Below, one piece after another: positions 1-8,300 of a stretch of DNA of 64,000 nucleotides. Positions within the stretch are counted from its first letter, which is position 1, and each line of letters starts with the position of its first letter. The DNA is from Microbacterium yannicii. Lineage in GTDB: Bacteria; Actinomycetota; Actinomycetes; Actinomycetales; Microbacteriaceae. Under the pieces are notes generated by a model. That model had not been told where the DNA came from. It was given only the letters and a program-made list of their open reading frames with translations, and did not search any database. A program made the translations under genes and the position numbers. The DNA is taken from assembly GCF_024055635.1 (NCBI RefSeq), contig NZ_JAMXMB010000001.1, forward strand, positions 1 to 64,000. Direction: 5' to 3'.

Positions 1-31
1 TGCCGCGGCGAGACGGAAGGCGGCTGCGGAC

Positions 32-685
32 TCAGGAGGTGACGGCCGGGCGGCGCCGCGCGAGCTTCGCGACGCCGGCCCTGCGCAGGCGGTCGGCGAC
101 GAGGATGCCGAGCCCGACGCCCGCGAGGCAGCTGGCGATCGTGAGGACGAAGAACGTCACGAGCGTCCAGGGCGGCATGGCTGCGAGGTTGAACGAGGCC
201 GCCGCGAAGATCGGGTAGACCACGCCGACGAAGACGGCGCCGGCGTAGTACTGCCACGTGCGCCACGAGCGGTAGAGGCAGACGAGGAACGCCAGTTCGG
301 CGAAGAACGCCCACCACACGGCCGCTCCGATGAACGGGAACACCACGAGGCCCGAGATCACGCCGACGAGGATGCCGGCGAAGGGGCGCTCGAGCAGCCG
401 CAGCGCGACCGTCGCCGGCAGCAGCCACAGTCCGGCGATCGCGACCGAGATGAACGGCACGGTCGCGAACAGCACCGTCGAGATCCAGCCGGCGCCCCAC
501 AGCATCACGCCGCCGGCGACACCGATGGCGGCGCAGGTCAGCAGATAAGCCGTGGTCACCCGGCCCCGGTTCACGCGGCCCGGCTTCCGCCGGCCGGGCT
601 CCACCGGGGCGGCGGCGGCCGGTGCGCCCGCCGAGCCGGAGCTCGGGGAGGGGGACGTCGTCGCCGCTTCCTCCGCGCCGCTCAC
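32..685 (-). CDS. ECF transporter S component (YkoE/ABC_cobalt-like membrane protein)
   Basis: This is a predicted substrate-binding S component of an energy-coupling factor transporter, acting in the cytoplasmic membrane. The 217-residue protein has a Pro/Ala/Ser-rich cytoplasmic N-terminus (about 1-40) and then five or six hydrophobic segments, the first beginning TTAYLLTCAAIGVAGG. That same opening occurs in the S-like protein at 4694-5245, so the two are paralogues. The start is a GTG that overlaps the stop of the siderophore-interacting protein by 4 nt, which indicates translational coupling as the last gene of the operon. The family often handles thiamine precursors, but the SIP neighbour and the iron box upstream of the operon make a ferric-siderophore or haem substrate more likely. 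The substrate is inferred, not read from the sequence. Confidence 0.82.
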   Translation of the reverse strand: MSGAEEAATTSPSPSSGSAGAPAAAAPVEPGRRKPGRVNRGRVTTAYLLTCAAIGVAGGVMLWGAGWISTVLFATVPFISVAIAGLWLLPATVALRLLERPFAGILVGVISGLVVFPFIGAAVWWAFFAELAFLVCLYRSWRTWQYYAGAVFVGVVYPIFAAASFNLAAMPPWTLVTFFVLTIASCLAGVGLGILVADRLRRAGVAKLARRRPAVTS

Positions 686-1557
686 GAGTGGGCCTCCACC
701 GCGGCGCGCTGCGACTTCGGTGCCGGTGACGCGACGCCGACGCGCCAGTAGCCGCAGAAGCTCACGTTGTCCTTCGAGACCCCGCGCTCGCCGACGAGGT
801 GCCGGCGACCCTCGGTCGCGAGCGCCTGCTCGCCCACGACGTACGCATGGAACGGGGCATCCGGAATCGACGCGTCACGCAGCGCCTGCAGCGCCGGCGT
901 TCCGGGCGTGATGCCGTGCTCGCGCACGATCCACTGGACCTCGACGCCCGCGGGGTGCGGAAACTCCAGGGCGTCGTCGGCCGACGGCACCTCGACGATC
1001 GCCAGGCCGGTCGCGTGCGCCGGGAGAGACGCGCAGATGCCGGCGACCGCGGGAAGGCCCGTCTCGTCGGCGACGAGCACGACGCGATCCGTGCCGCGCT
1101 CGGGATTGAAGGTGAGTCCCTCGTCGATGATGACGACGCTCTCACCCGGTCGGCAGGTCTCCGCCCACCGCGAGGCCGGACCCGCTGTGCCCTCGGCAGC
1201 TGAGCCGTGCAGCACGAAGTCGACGTCGATCTCGGCATCCGTGGTGGCGGTCGCGGGACGGAAGGCGCGCACCGTGTAGTTGCGCATCACGGGGCGGACG
1301 CCGTCAGGGATGCGCAGGTACTTGAGGTACCCGAACATCTTGTTCGCCTTCGCCGGGAGACGGTCCAGCCCCTCGCCGCCGCCCAGGGGTAGGAAGAGGC
1401 GGAACCACTGGTCATAGCCCATCGGGCGGAACCTGTCGATCTCGCCCCCGCCGAGCGTCACCCGCAGCCAGTGCGGGGCGAGGCGCTCGGTGCGCAGCAC
1501 CTGCAGATGCACGAGGCCCTGTGTATCAGGCTTGACGAGTCGGGGGACCGGTGCCAT
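682..1557 (-). CDS. Siderophore-interacting FAD-binding protein (ferric-siderophore reductase family)
   Basis: This is a cytoplasmic flavoprotein of the SIP family, which reduces imported ferric siderophores with NAD(P)H and so releases ferrous iron. The 291-residue length is normal. The flavin-binding motif NYTVR (residues 93-97) lies in the N-terminal FAD-binding barrel. The C-terminal NAD(P)H-binding half ends in the family-typical CGYWRVG (about 268-274). A strong AAGGAG ribosome site precedes the ATG. The gene lies between EcfT upstream (63-bp gap) and the S component downstream (4-bp overlap), so reductase and transporter are expected to be co-expressed. This pairing is the main evidence that the ECF system carries iron. 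Confidence 0.9.
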   Translation of the reverse strand: MAPVPRLVKPDTQGLVHLQVLRTERLAPHWLRVTLGGGEIDRFRPMGYDQWFRLFLPLGGGEGLDRLPAKANKMFGYLKYLRIPDGVRPVMRNYTVRAFRPATATTDAEIDVDFVLHGSAAEGTAGPASRWAETCRPGESVVIIDEGLTFNPERGTDRVVLVADETGLPAVAGICASLPAHATGLAIVEVPSADDALEFPHPAGVEVQWIVREHGITPGTPALQALRDASIPDAPFHAYVVGEQALATEGRRHLVGERGVSKDNVSFCGYWRVGVASPAPKSQRAAVEAHS

Positions 1558-1620
1558 GTCAGTGCTCCTTGGTGACGGCGAGGGGGGTGAGAACCACAGG
1601 GATGGTGAGTGCGGCGGGGG

Positions 1621-2472
1621 TCATGACAGACCCCAGGGGAAGAAGGCGGTGAGGATCGCGGCCGACACGGCCCAGAACGCCAGCACGAAGACGGTGTCGC
1701 GCACGCGCCAGGGCACGAGGTAGCGCTCGGTGCGGTCGGGATGCGCGCCGAACGCGCGGGCGTCCATGGCGAGGGCGACGCGCTCGGCATGGCGGATGGC
1801 GCCGGCCATGAGCGGCACGACATACCCGAACCAGCGCGCGGCGGCAGCCAGCGGACCCCGACCGCCGTGTGCGCCGCGCACGCGGTGGGCCTGACGGATG
1901 ACGTCGAGCTCGTGCCCGAACCGCGGCACGAAGCGGAACGCCGCCAGCGCGGTGTAGCCGATGCGATACGGCACGCGCAGCTGCTGCACGGTCGCGCGCA
2001 CGAGGTCGGGTCCCGTGGTCGACAGCCCCGCGATGAGCGTGAGCGCGACGATCGCCGAGAGGCGCAGACCCGTCGCCCCGCCGACGGCGAGGGCCCCGCC
2101 GTACATCGTCCAGCCGCCGAGCTGCCACACCACGATCGACTGGTCCACGCGCGAGGGGTCGGTCCACAGCGCGAAGCCGAAGCCGATCACCAGTGCGCTG
2201 AGCGGCAGGGCGAGGAAGAGCACGGCAGCCAGCCGCCGTGTGAAGTCGACGCCGACCAGCAGCACGGCGTACGCCAGCAGCAGGAATGCGGCGGGGGTCG
2301 CGGCATCCCTCACGAACACCAGCACTGCCATCGCGGGCAGCGGCGCGGCCAGCTTCGCGAGCGGGTTGAGCGCGTACAGGAAGCGGATCCCGGATGCCTG
2401 GACCCGCGTCGCGTACGGATCCATCGGGCTGTGCACGGCAGTGGCCGCGGTGAGGGGGCCGGCGTCGGTCAC
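1621..2472 (-). CDS. ECF transporter transmembrane (T) component
   Basis: This is the energy-coupling transmembrane subunit that links the two ATPase domains to an S component. The 283-residue protein carries several hydrophobic segments (for example from about 38 and 74, and a C-terminal one). It also has the cytoplasmic coupling motifs of EcfT: a RQAHRVRGA stretch and, later, AMDARAFGAH, both with the Ala-Arg-x/Gly pattern that docks on EcfA. Start GTG at 2472 overlaps the ATPase stop (GTGA), with GGAGG upstream. It is co-transcribed with the ATPase and followed by the SIP gene. Confidence 0.88.
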   Translation of the reverse strand: MTDAGPLTAATAVHSPMDPYATRVQASGIRFLYALNPLAKLAAPLPAMAVLVFVRDAATPAAFLLLAYAVLLVGVDFTRRLAAVLFLALPLSALVIGFGFALWTDPSRVDQSIVVWQLGGWTMYGGALAVGGATGLRLSAIVALTLIAGLSTTGPDLVRATVQQLRVPYRIGYTALAAFRFVPRFGHELDVIRQAHRVRGAHGGRGPLAAAARWFGYVVPLMAGAIRHAERVALAMDARAFGAHPDRTERYLVPWRVRDTVFVLAFWAVSAAILTAFFPWGLS

Positions 2473-4397
2473 GTCGCGCTCCCTCCGCTGGGGGCACCCG
2501 CGGGCGCCGTTCCGTAACCCGGACGGATCGGGTCCGCCCCGGTTGTTCGGGCAGCACTCGCCGCGCCGTTCCTCGAGGTGGGAAGCGTGACGGGGGTGCC
2601 CGGGAGGTCGGCGAGGCGGGCGATACGGGAGAGCTCGGGATGCCGCTGCACACCGCCCAGCGCGCGACGCAGGGGCGGCGGCCGCAGGCCCGCACGGGCG
2701 ATGAGCGCGTCGTCGGCGAAGATCGCGGCAGTGGGGCCCTCGGCGAGCAGGTGACCGTCGGCGAGGATCACGGTGCGGTCGGCGTACTCCGTCACGAGCT
2801 GCATGTCGTGGGTCACGACGATGACCGTGGTTCCCTCGGCGTTCAGCTGCGACAGCAGCGACAGCAGCTCATCCGCGCGGGCGCGGTCCTGGCCGAAGGT
2901 GGGCTCGTCGAGGACGAGCACCGGTGCGCCGGCGACCAGCGCCGTGCCGACCGAGAGCCGCCGCTTCTGTCCGCCCGAGAGCAGGAACGGGTGGCTGTCT
3001 GCTTTGCCGTCGAGCCCGAACCGCTCGAGCAGCGCCAGAGTGCGCGCGCGCACCTCGTCGTCGGGGAGGTGCTGACGCCGGAGGCCGTGGGCGATCTCGT
3101 CGAAGACGGTGTGCGCGATGAACTGGTGCTCGGGGTTCTGGAACACGAAGCCGATGCGTCTGCTCAGCGTGCGGGCGTCGGCGCGGCCGATGTCGAGTCC
3201 GTCGACGTGCACCGTGCCTTTCGGGGGCGCGACCACGCCGGCGAGCGCCTGGATGAGGCTGGTCTTGCCGGCGCCGTTCGCCCCCACCACCGCGACGAAG
3301 GCGCCTCGCGGCACGTCGAGGTCGACGCGATGCAGCACTTCGGTGCGCCCGCGGCGGAGGGTGAGGTTACGAACCGTGATGAGGGGCGTGCCCGGGAGCC
3401 GCGCGCCCCGGTCGTCGAGCGAGGGATCTCCAGCGGCCGAGACGGCACGCCCCCGGCCGACCGGCGACGGAGGCTCGGCGCGCTTCGTCTCGCTCGTTCC
3501 TCGCTCGCTCAGCGACCGGGATCCCGCCGGTGCGTCCTCGGCGTCGAGCGCGGCGCGCAGTTCGTCAGGGGTCAGCGGCAGGGGGTCGAGCGTAAATCCC
3601 GCGCGGCGCAGCCGCAGCGCGGCGATCGTCGACACCGGCAGCCACACGCCCATGTCGTGCAGATCCTCGGCGCGGTCGCGCAACACCTCGTCGACGGTGC
3701 CGTCGGCGGCGAGGCGGCCGTCGTGACCGAGGACGAGGACGCGGTCCACGAAGCCCACGGCCGCGTCGAGATTGTGCTCCACCAGCAGGATGGCACGGTC
3801 GCCGGCCGAGACGAGCTCCGCCAGGGCGGCGTAGACCTCCTCGATCCCTGCCGGGTCGAGGTTCGCGGTCGGCTCGTCGAACACGAGCAGGGGCGAGCCC
3901 ATCGCCAGGGCGCACGCGATCGCGAGGCGCTGGCGTCCGCCGCCCGACAGCCGGTCGGGGTTCTCGGCGCGGCGTTCCCAGAGGCCGACGCGGCGGAGGG
4001 CATCCTCGGCGCGGGCGAGCACCTCGGCCACCGGCATCCGCAGATTCTCGGGTCCGAACGCCACCTCGTCGAGCACCGTGCCGGTCACCAGCTGCGCGTC
4101 GGGATCCTGGAAGACCATGCCGACCCGCGTGCTCAGCTCGGCAACGGGCGTCGTCTGCGTGTCGAGCCCGTCGACCGCGACCGACCCGGTGACGCTCGCC
4201 GGCACCACCTGCGGGAGCAGGCCGTTGAGCGCGAGCGTCAACGTCGACTTGCCCGAGCCGCTGGGACCGAGCAACAGCACCACTTCTCCGGGTGCCATGT
4301 CGAACGAGATGGATGCCGGAGCCGGCGTGGTCTCGCCGTCATGCGTGATACCGAGCCCGCGCACCCGCAGCAGCGGCACGGCAGAGGACACGGGCAT
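2469..4397 (-). CDS. ECF transporter fused double ATPase (EcfA-EcfA')
   Basis: Two ABC ATPase domains in one 642-residue chain power the ECF transporter. Domain 1 has Walker A GPSGSGKST (44-52), signature LSGGGRQRL and Walker B LLVFDEPTANLDP. Domain 2 has Walker A GANGAGKTS (about 370), signature LSGGQKRRL and VLVLDEPTFGQD. The first signature has Gly in place of the usual Gln. The linker (about 285-345) is low-complexity, and residues about 292-305 are encoded by a direct-repeat-like sequence (3481-3520) resembling elements found in frame in two other genes here. The ATG at 4397 lies 13 bp downstream of a DtxR/IdeR-type iron box, so the gene probably leads an iron-repressed operon with EcfT, SIP and the first S component. 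Confidence 0.92.
   Translation of the reverse strand: MPVSSAVPLLRVRGLGITHDGETTPAPASISFDMAPGEVVLLLGPSGSGKSTLTLALNGLLPQVVPASVTGSVAVDGLDTQTTPVAELSTRVGMVFQDPDAQLVTGTVLDEVAFGPENLRMPVAEVLARAEDALRRVGLWERRAENPDRLSGGGRQRLAIACALAMGSPLLVFDEPTANLDPAGIEEVYAALAELVSAGDRAILLVEHNLDAAVGFVDRVLVLGHDGRLAADGTVDEVLRDRAEDLHDMGVWLPVSTIAALRLRRAGFTLDPLPLTPDELRAALDAEDAPAGSRSLSERGTSETKRAEPPSPVGRGRAVSAAGDPSLDDRGARLPGTPLITVRNLTLRRGRTEVLHRVDLDVPRGAFVAVVGANGAGKTSLIQALAGVVAPPKGTVHVDGLDIGRADARTLSRRIGFVFQNPEHQFIAHTVFDEIAHGLRRQHLPDDEVRARTLALLERFGLDGKADSHPFLLSGGQKRRLSVGTALVAGAPVLVLDEPTFGQDRARADELLSLLSQLNAEGTTVIVVTHDMQLVTEYADRTVILADGHLLAEGPTAAIFADDALIARAGLRPPPLRRALGGVQRHPELSRIARLADLPGTPVTLPTSRNGAASAARTTGADPIRPGYGTAPAGAPSGGSAT
3481..3520 (-). 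repeat. In-frame repeat element in the EcfA linker
   Basis: On the minus strand the segment reads CCGGTCGCTGAGCGAGCGAG and then continues into ACGAGCGAGACGAAGCG. It encodes SLSERGTSETKRA in the disordered linker between the two ATPase domains. It begins with the same GGTCGCTGAGC and ends with the same GAAGCG as the repeat arms found in the GH3 and fhs genes. Origin as an inserted repeat is inferred from that resemblance. Confidence 0.5.
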
Positions 4398-4410
4398 CCG
4401 ATCGTCGAAG

Positions 4411-4429
4411 GAAACTTAGCCTTCCCTAA
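4411..4429 (-). promoter_or_regulatory. DtxR/IdeR-type iron box upstream of the ECF operon
   Basis: The minus strand reads TTAGGGAAGGCTAAGTTTC, 13 bp upstream of the ATPase start. It matches about 13 of 19 positions of the actinobacterial iron-box consensus TTAGGTTAGSCTAACCTAA, including the conserved TTAGG and GGCTAA cores. At this distance a bound repressor would cover the promoter or start region. Iron repression is inferred from the site; the regulator gene is not in the window. Confidence 0.65.
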
Positions 4430-4461
4430 CTTACCCGCCTTCCCGCCCCCCACCAATCGGA

Positions 4462-4519
4462 TGACTTGCCGTATAGGTACGCGACACGCCAGCGTGTCGC
4501 GTACCTATACGGCAAGTCA
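4462..4519. repeat. 58-bp perfect palindrome (28-bp arms, 2-nt centre)
   Basis: Left arm 4462-4489 and right arm 4492-4519 are exact reverse complements, separated only by CA. The arms start TGACTTGCCG and contain GTATAGGTAC. There is no T tract on either side, so it is not a classical terminator. It lies between the iron box and the 29-bp tandem repeats. Confidence 0.9.
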
Positions 4520-4540
4520 CGCGAGGAGGCTGCGAGGGGG

Positions 4541-4627
4541 CGCGACGGCGAGCGACGGCGAGCGAGGGGCGCGACGGCGAGCGACGGCGAGCGAGGGGCG
4601 CGACGGCGAGCGACGGCGAGCGAGGGG
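4541..4627. repeat. 29-bp tandem repeat, three exact copies
   Basis: Units 4541-4569, 4570-4598 and 4599-4627 are identical, built from CGACGGCGAG sub-repeats and ending CGAGGGG. With the palindrome at 4462-4519 they occupy most of the 296-bp gap between the upstream S component and the ATPase gene. I see no gene in this gap. Confidence 0.85.
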
Positions 4628-4693
4628 GCGCCGGGCGCGGAAGCGCGCGACGGGACCGGGACGGGCCGCGTCGCGGCTCGGGGTGCGGGAGGG

Positions 4694-5245
4694 TCAGGCG
4701 CGGCTGCGGCGAGCAACGCCGGCGCGGCGCAGGGCACCGCCGATGGCGAGGCCGACTGCCGTCCAGGCCACGGGGCCGACGATGAACAGGGCGACGTAGA
4801 CGATCTGCGCCCAGAGGGCGAACTTCGTGATGTCGGCGGCGAACCAGATGGCCACCGCGATGACGGCGCCCACGATGACCGCCGAGAGGAAGAACCGCCA
4901 GGGTTCCCAGCGGCGATAGCGCGACGTGGCCGCGATGATCTCCTGGAGGCCGCCGATCAGCAGGGCCGTGCCGATATAGCGCCCGATCCACAGCGGCACG
5001 ATGGCGCTCGCGACGAGCGCGGCGATGAGGTGGGTGATGAGGGCGACCCAGGGTCGGCGCAGCAGATCCTGCGCGACGACACCGGGCAGGACGTGGACCC
5101 CGAGGACGAGGCCGTAGAGGATCGGTGCACCCGCCGATACGAAGCCGCTGATCGCACCCGCTCCGGCCTGCAGAACACCCGTTGCAACGCCGATCGCGGC
5201 GCAGGTGAGCAGAACGCTCGTCGAAATCCGGGATCGGTCAGCCAC
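4694..5245 (-). CDS. Second ECF transporter S component (paralogue of the first)
   Basis: This is a 183-residue polytopic membrane protein, paralogous to the S component at 32-685: both share an N-terminal helix reading LLTCAAIGVA(T/G)GV and a C-terminal helix followed by LRRAGVA and basic residues. About five transmembrane segments are visible. The start is GTG at 5245. The box TACGCT ends 6 nt before it and no Shine-Dalgarno is visible, so the transcript is probably leaderless. It is separated from the ATPase gene by 296 bp of repeats and an iron box, so it has its own promoter and may respond to different signals. It presumably shares the same EcfAAT module with another substrate. Confidence 0.8.
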   Translation of the reverse strand: MADRSRISTSVLLTCAAIGVATGVLQAGAGAISGFVSAGAPILYGLVLGVHVLPGVVAQDLLRRPWVALITHLIAALVASAIVPLWIGRYIGTALLIGGLQEIIAATSRYRRWEPWRFFLSAVIVGAVIAVAIWFAADITKFALWAQIVYVALFIVGPVAWTAVGLAIGGALRRAGVARRSRA

Positions 5246-5251
5246 CTGCCA

Positions 5252-5257
5252 AGCGTA
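5252..5257 (-). promoter_or_regulatory. -10 box TACGCT of a probable leaderless S-component gene
   Basis: TACGCT is followed by exactly six bases and then the GTG start, the spacing expected when transcription begins at the start codon. Confidence 0.5.
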
Positions 5258-5329
5258 CTGTCACGTGGAATCGCGTTTCTCACCTATCTCTCATTCTCTG
5301 AGATTCCGCTGACAGTTACGTTTGAGATC

Positions 5330-5355
5330 GCTGCGCCCCAACGATGTGGCGCAGC
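5330..5355 (+). promoter_or_regulatory. Inverted repeat in the subtilase leader
   Basis: GCTGCGCC (5330-5337) and GGCGCAGC (5348-5355) form an 8-bp stem with a 10-nt loop, about 30 bp before the subtilase start and before its ribosome site. It could be an operator or a leader hairpin; I cannot tell which. Confidence 0.35.
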
Positions 5356-5387
5356 AACTCCCCAGCACAACAACCTGGAGGCCACGC

Positions 5388-8300
5388 ATGGGTCGATCCT
5401 CCGTGAGAGCAGCAGCGGTCGTCACACTCGCCGCACTGTTCGCGGGCACTGCCACAGCAAGTTTCGGCGCGGTACCCCAGGAGGTGACAACACCCATTCC
5501 CGTCGACCTCGAAGCCGGACGCTACATCGTCCTCCTTGAGGAAGCTCCGGCCGCCACGTACGACGGCGGCGAGGCCGGCCTCGCACCGACCCAGCCCGGC
5601 GAGGGCGAGAAGCTCGACGCCTCGGCCCGCGACGTACAGCGCTACTCGGACTTCCTCGAGAACCGCCAGGCGGATGTGGCCGCAGAGGCCGGAGTGACTC
5701 CGGACGGCAACCTCACCATCACCCTCAACGCCTTCACTGCGAACCTCACCGCCGCCCAGGCGCAGAAGCTCGCCGGTGCGAAGGGTGTGCAGTCCGTGGT
5801 GCCCGACGAGATCATGCACCCCGACGCCGTGCCCTCGACCGAGTTCCTCGGCCTGAGCGGTCCGGGCGGAGTCTGGGAGAAGGTCGGCGGCATCGAGGCC
5901 GCCGGCGCCGGCACCGTGGTCGGTGTCGTCGACACCGGCATCGCCCCCGAGAACCCCGCGTTCGCCGGCGAACCGCTCGGCACCGCGCCAGGCAGCGAGC
6001 CGTATCTCGACGGCAACACGGTCGTGTTCGCCAAGGCCGACGGCAACCTGTTCAAGAGTGCCCGCGTGACAGGAGAGGAGTGGACGGAAGACGCCTACTC
6101 CACGAAGCTGGTCGGCGCGAAGTACTTCAACGCGGGGGCCGCAGCGAACGGCTTCGACTTCGGTCCTGACTACGTCTCGCCCCGCGACGCGGACGGACAC
6201 GGATCGCACACCGCCAGCACCGCCGCAGGAAACCACGACGTGGCCGCAACCGTCGAGGGCGTCGACTTCGGCGCGATCTCCGGCGTCGCCCCCGCGGCGA
6301 AGGTCGCCGCGTACAAGGCGTGCTACGTGGGACCCGATCCCCTCGTCACCACCGATGACATCTGCGCGCTCAGCGACCTGTTGTCGGCGATCAACGCCGC
6401 GGCTGCCGACGGCGTCGACGTGATCAACTACTCGATCGGAGGCGGTGCTGCCACCACCACGCTCGCCACCGAGGACATCGCGTTCTTCAACGCGGCGTCC
6501 GCGGGGATCTTCGTCGCGGTCAGCGCCGGCAACGACGGACCTGGCGCCTCGACGGCCGACCACGCATCGCCGTGGTACACGACAGTTGCGGCATCCACCG
6601 TTCCGACTTACGAGGGAACCGTCGAGTTCGGAAGTGTCCAGGCTGTCGGGGCGACGGTGACGGTGCCGTTCGGTGAGACCATCAGCGGTCCCTCGATCTA
6701 CGCGGGCGACGCTGCGCTGGCCGGCGTCAGCGTCGACGAGGCGAAGCTCTGCTTCCTCGACCGGCTCGACCCGGCGAAGGTCGCGGGCAAGGTCGTGGTC
6801 TGCGACCGCGGCACGAACGCGCGTATCGAGAAATCGCAGGCGGTCGAGGAGGCGGGTGGCACCGCCATGATCCTCGTGAACGTCACGCCGGGCTCGCTCG
6901 ACAACGACTTCCACTCGGTGCCGACGGTGCACATCCAGGCCACCTATCGTGAGCAACTGCTCGAGTACGTTCGGGCCACCCCGGACGCCCCGGTCACGCT
7001 GCACGGCGACAACATCACCGCCATCGAGACCCCGACGCCCGTGGTCGCTGGATTCTCGAGCCGCGGGCCGATGCTCGCGGACGGCAGCGACGTCCTCAAG
7101 CCCGACATCTCGGCACCCGGCGTCGCGATCCTCGCGGCGACCCAGAACGCCGCGGGTGCGGACCCGACGTTCGGCTTCAAGTCAGGCACGTCGATGTCGT
7201 CGCCGCACATCGCGGGCCTCGCCGCCCTCTACCTCGGGGAGCGCCCCAACGCGACACCCGCCGAGATCAAGTCGGCCATGATGACGACCGCGTACGACAC
7301 CGTGAACGAGGACGGATCGACCAACACCGACCCGTTCGCTCAGGGTGCCGGTCACGTTGACCCGACGCGGTTCTTCGAGCCCGGACTCGTCTACGACAGC
7401 GGCCCCACGCAGTGGCTTCAGTACCTCGTCGGCAAGGGGCTGTATGCCGACGACGAGGTGCTGCCGATCGACGGGAGCGACCTGAACCTCGCATCCATCG
7501 CCATCGGCTCGCTGTCGGGCCCGCAAACCGTCACCCGCTCCGTGCGCGCGACGACGGCCGGCACCTACACCGCCGCTGCGGCGGTGCCGGGCATGGATGT
7601 GATCGTCGAACCGGCGTCGCTCACCCTCGCCGCGGGTGACACGGGCACGTTCACGGTGAGCTTCACCAAGACCGATGCCGCGCCCGAGCAGTGGACGACG
7701 GGTTTCCTGACCTGGACCGGTCCGACGACGGCGCGCTCGCCGATCGCGATCTACCCGGTGACGGCGGACGCGCCGGCCAGCGTGTCGGGCGAAGGCATCG
7801 CCGGGAGCGCGTCGGTCGAGATCACGCCGGGCATCACGGGGGAGCTGCCGTTGAACCTCAGCGGTCTCGCACCGGCGGTGCTACAGACCGAGGAGATCTT
7901 CGGCAACGGCGTCGACGTGCCTGGGCACTCGGGCAACGAGACCTCGGGAGACGAGGACGGCTACTCGTACTACATCGTCGACGTGCCCGAGGGGGCCGCG
8001 CTCGCGCGGTTCGACCTCGACTCGTCGGATGACGCGGGTAGCGATCTCGACCTCGTCGTCTACCGCGTCGTCGGCCCGACGAACCTGAGCTACTACCAGA
8101 AGTGGCAGTCGGCGAGCGGCTCGGCGGACGAGTCGGTTGTGCTGGACGACCCGACCGCGGGTACCTATCTCGTCGAGGCCCACCTGTTCGCGACCCCGAA
8201 CCCGATGACGTGGGACCTGACGACCGCCGTCGTCGGATCCGGCGGGGAGGGATCTCTGACTGCCACTCCGAACCCGCTGCCGGTGACGGAGAGCACGCCG

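Noticed and set aside
1..31. Possible end of another gene at the window edge
   Set aside because: Only 31 bp precede the S-component stop; too short to call anything.
4398..4693. Small plus-strand ORFs through the palindrome and tandem repeats (for example from 4466)
   Set aside because: They consist of repeat translation (Arg/Gly/Ala) and shadow the S-component gene; there is no start signal.
5316..7004. A 562-codon minus-strand frame over the subtilase
   Set aside because: The plus strand shows an intact catalytic triad, signal peptide and ribosome site; the antisense frame has no recognisable features.
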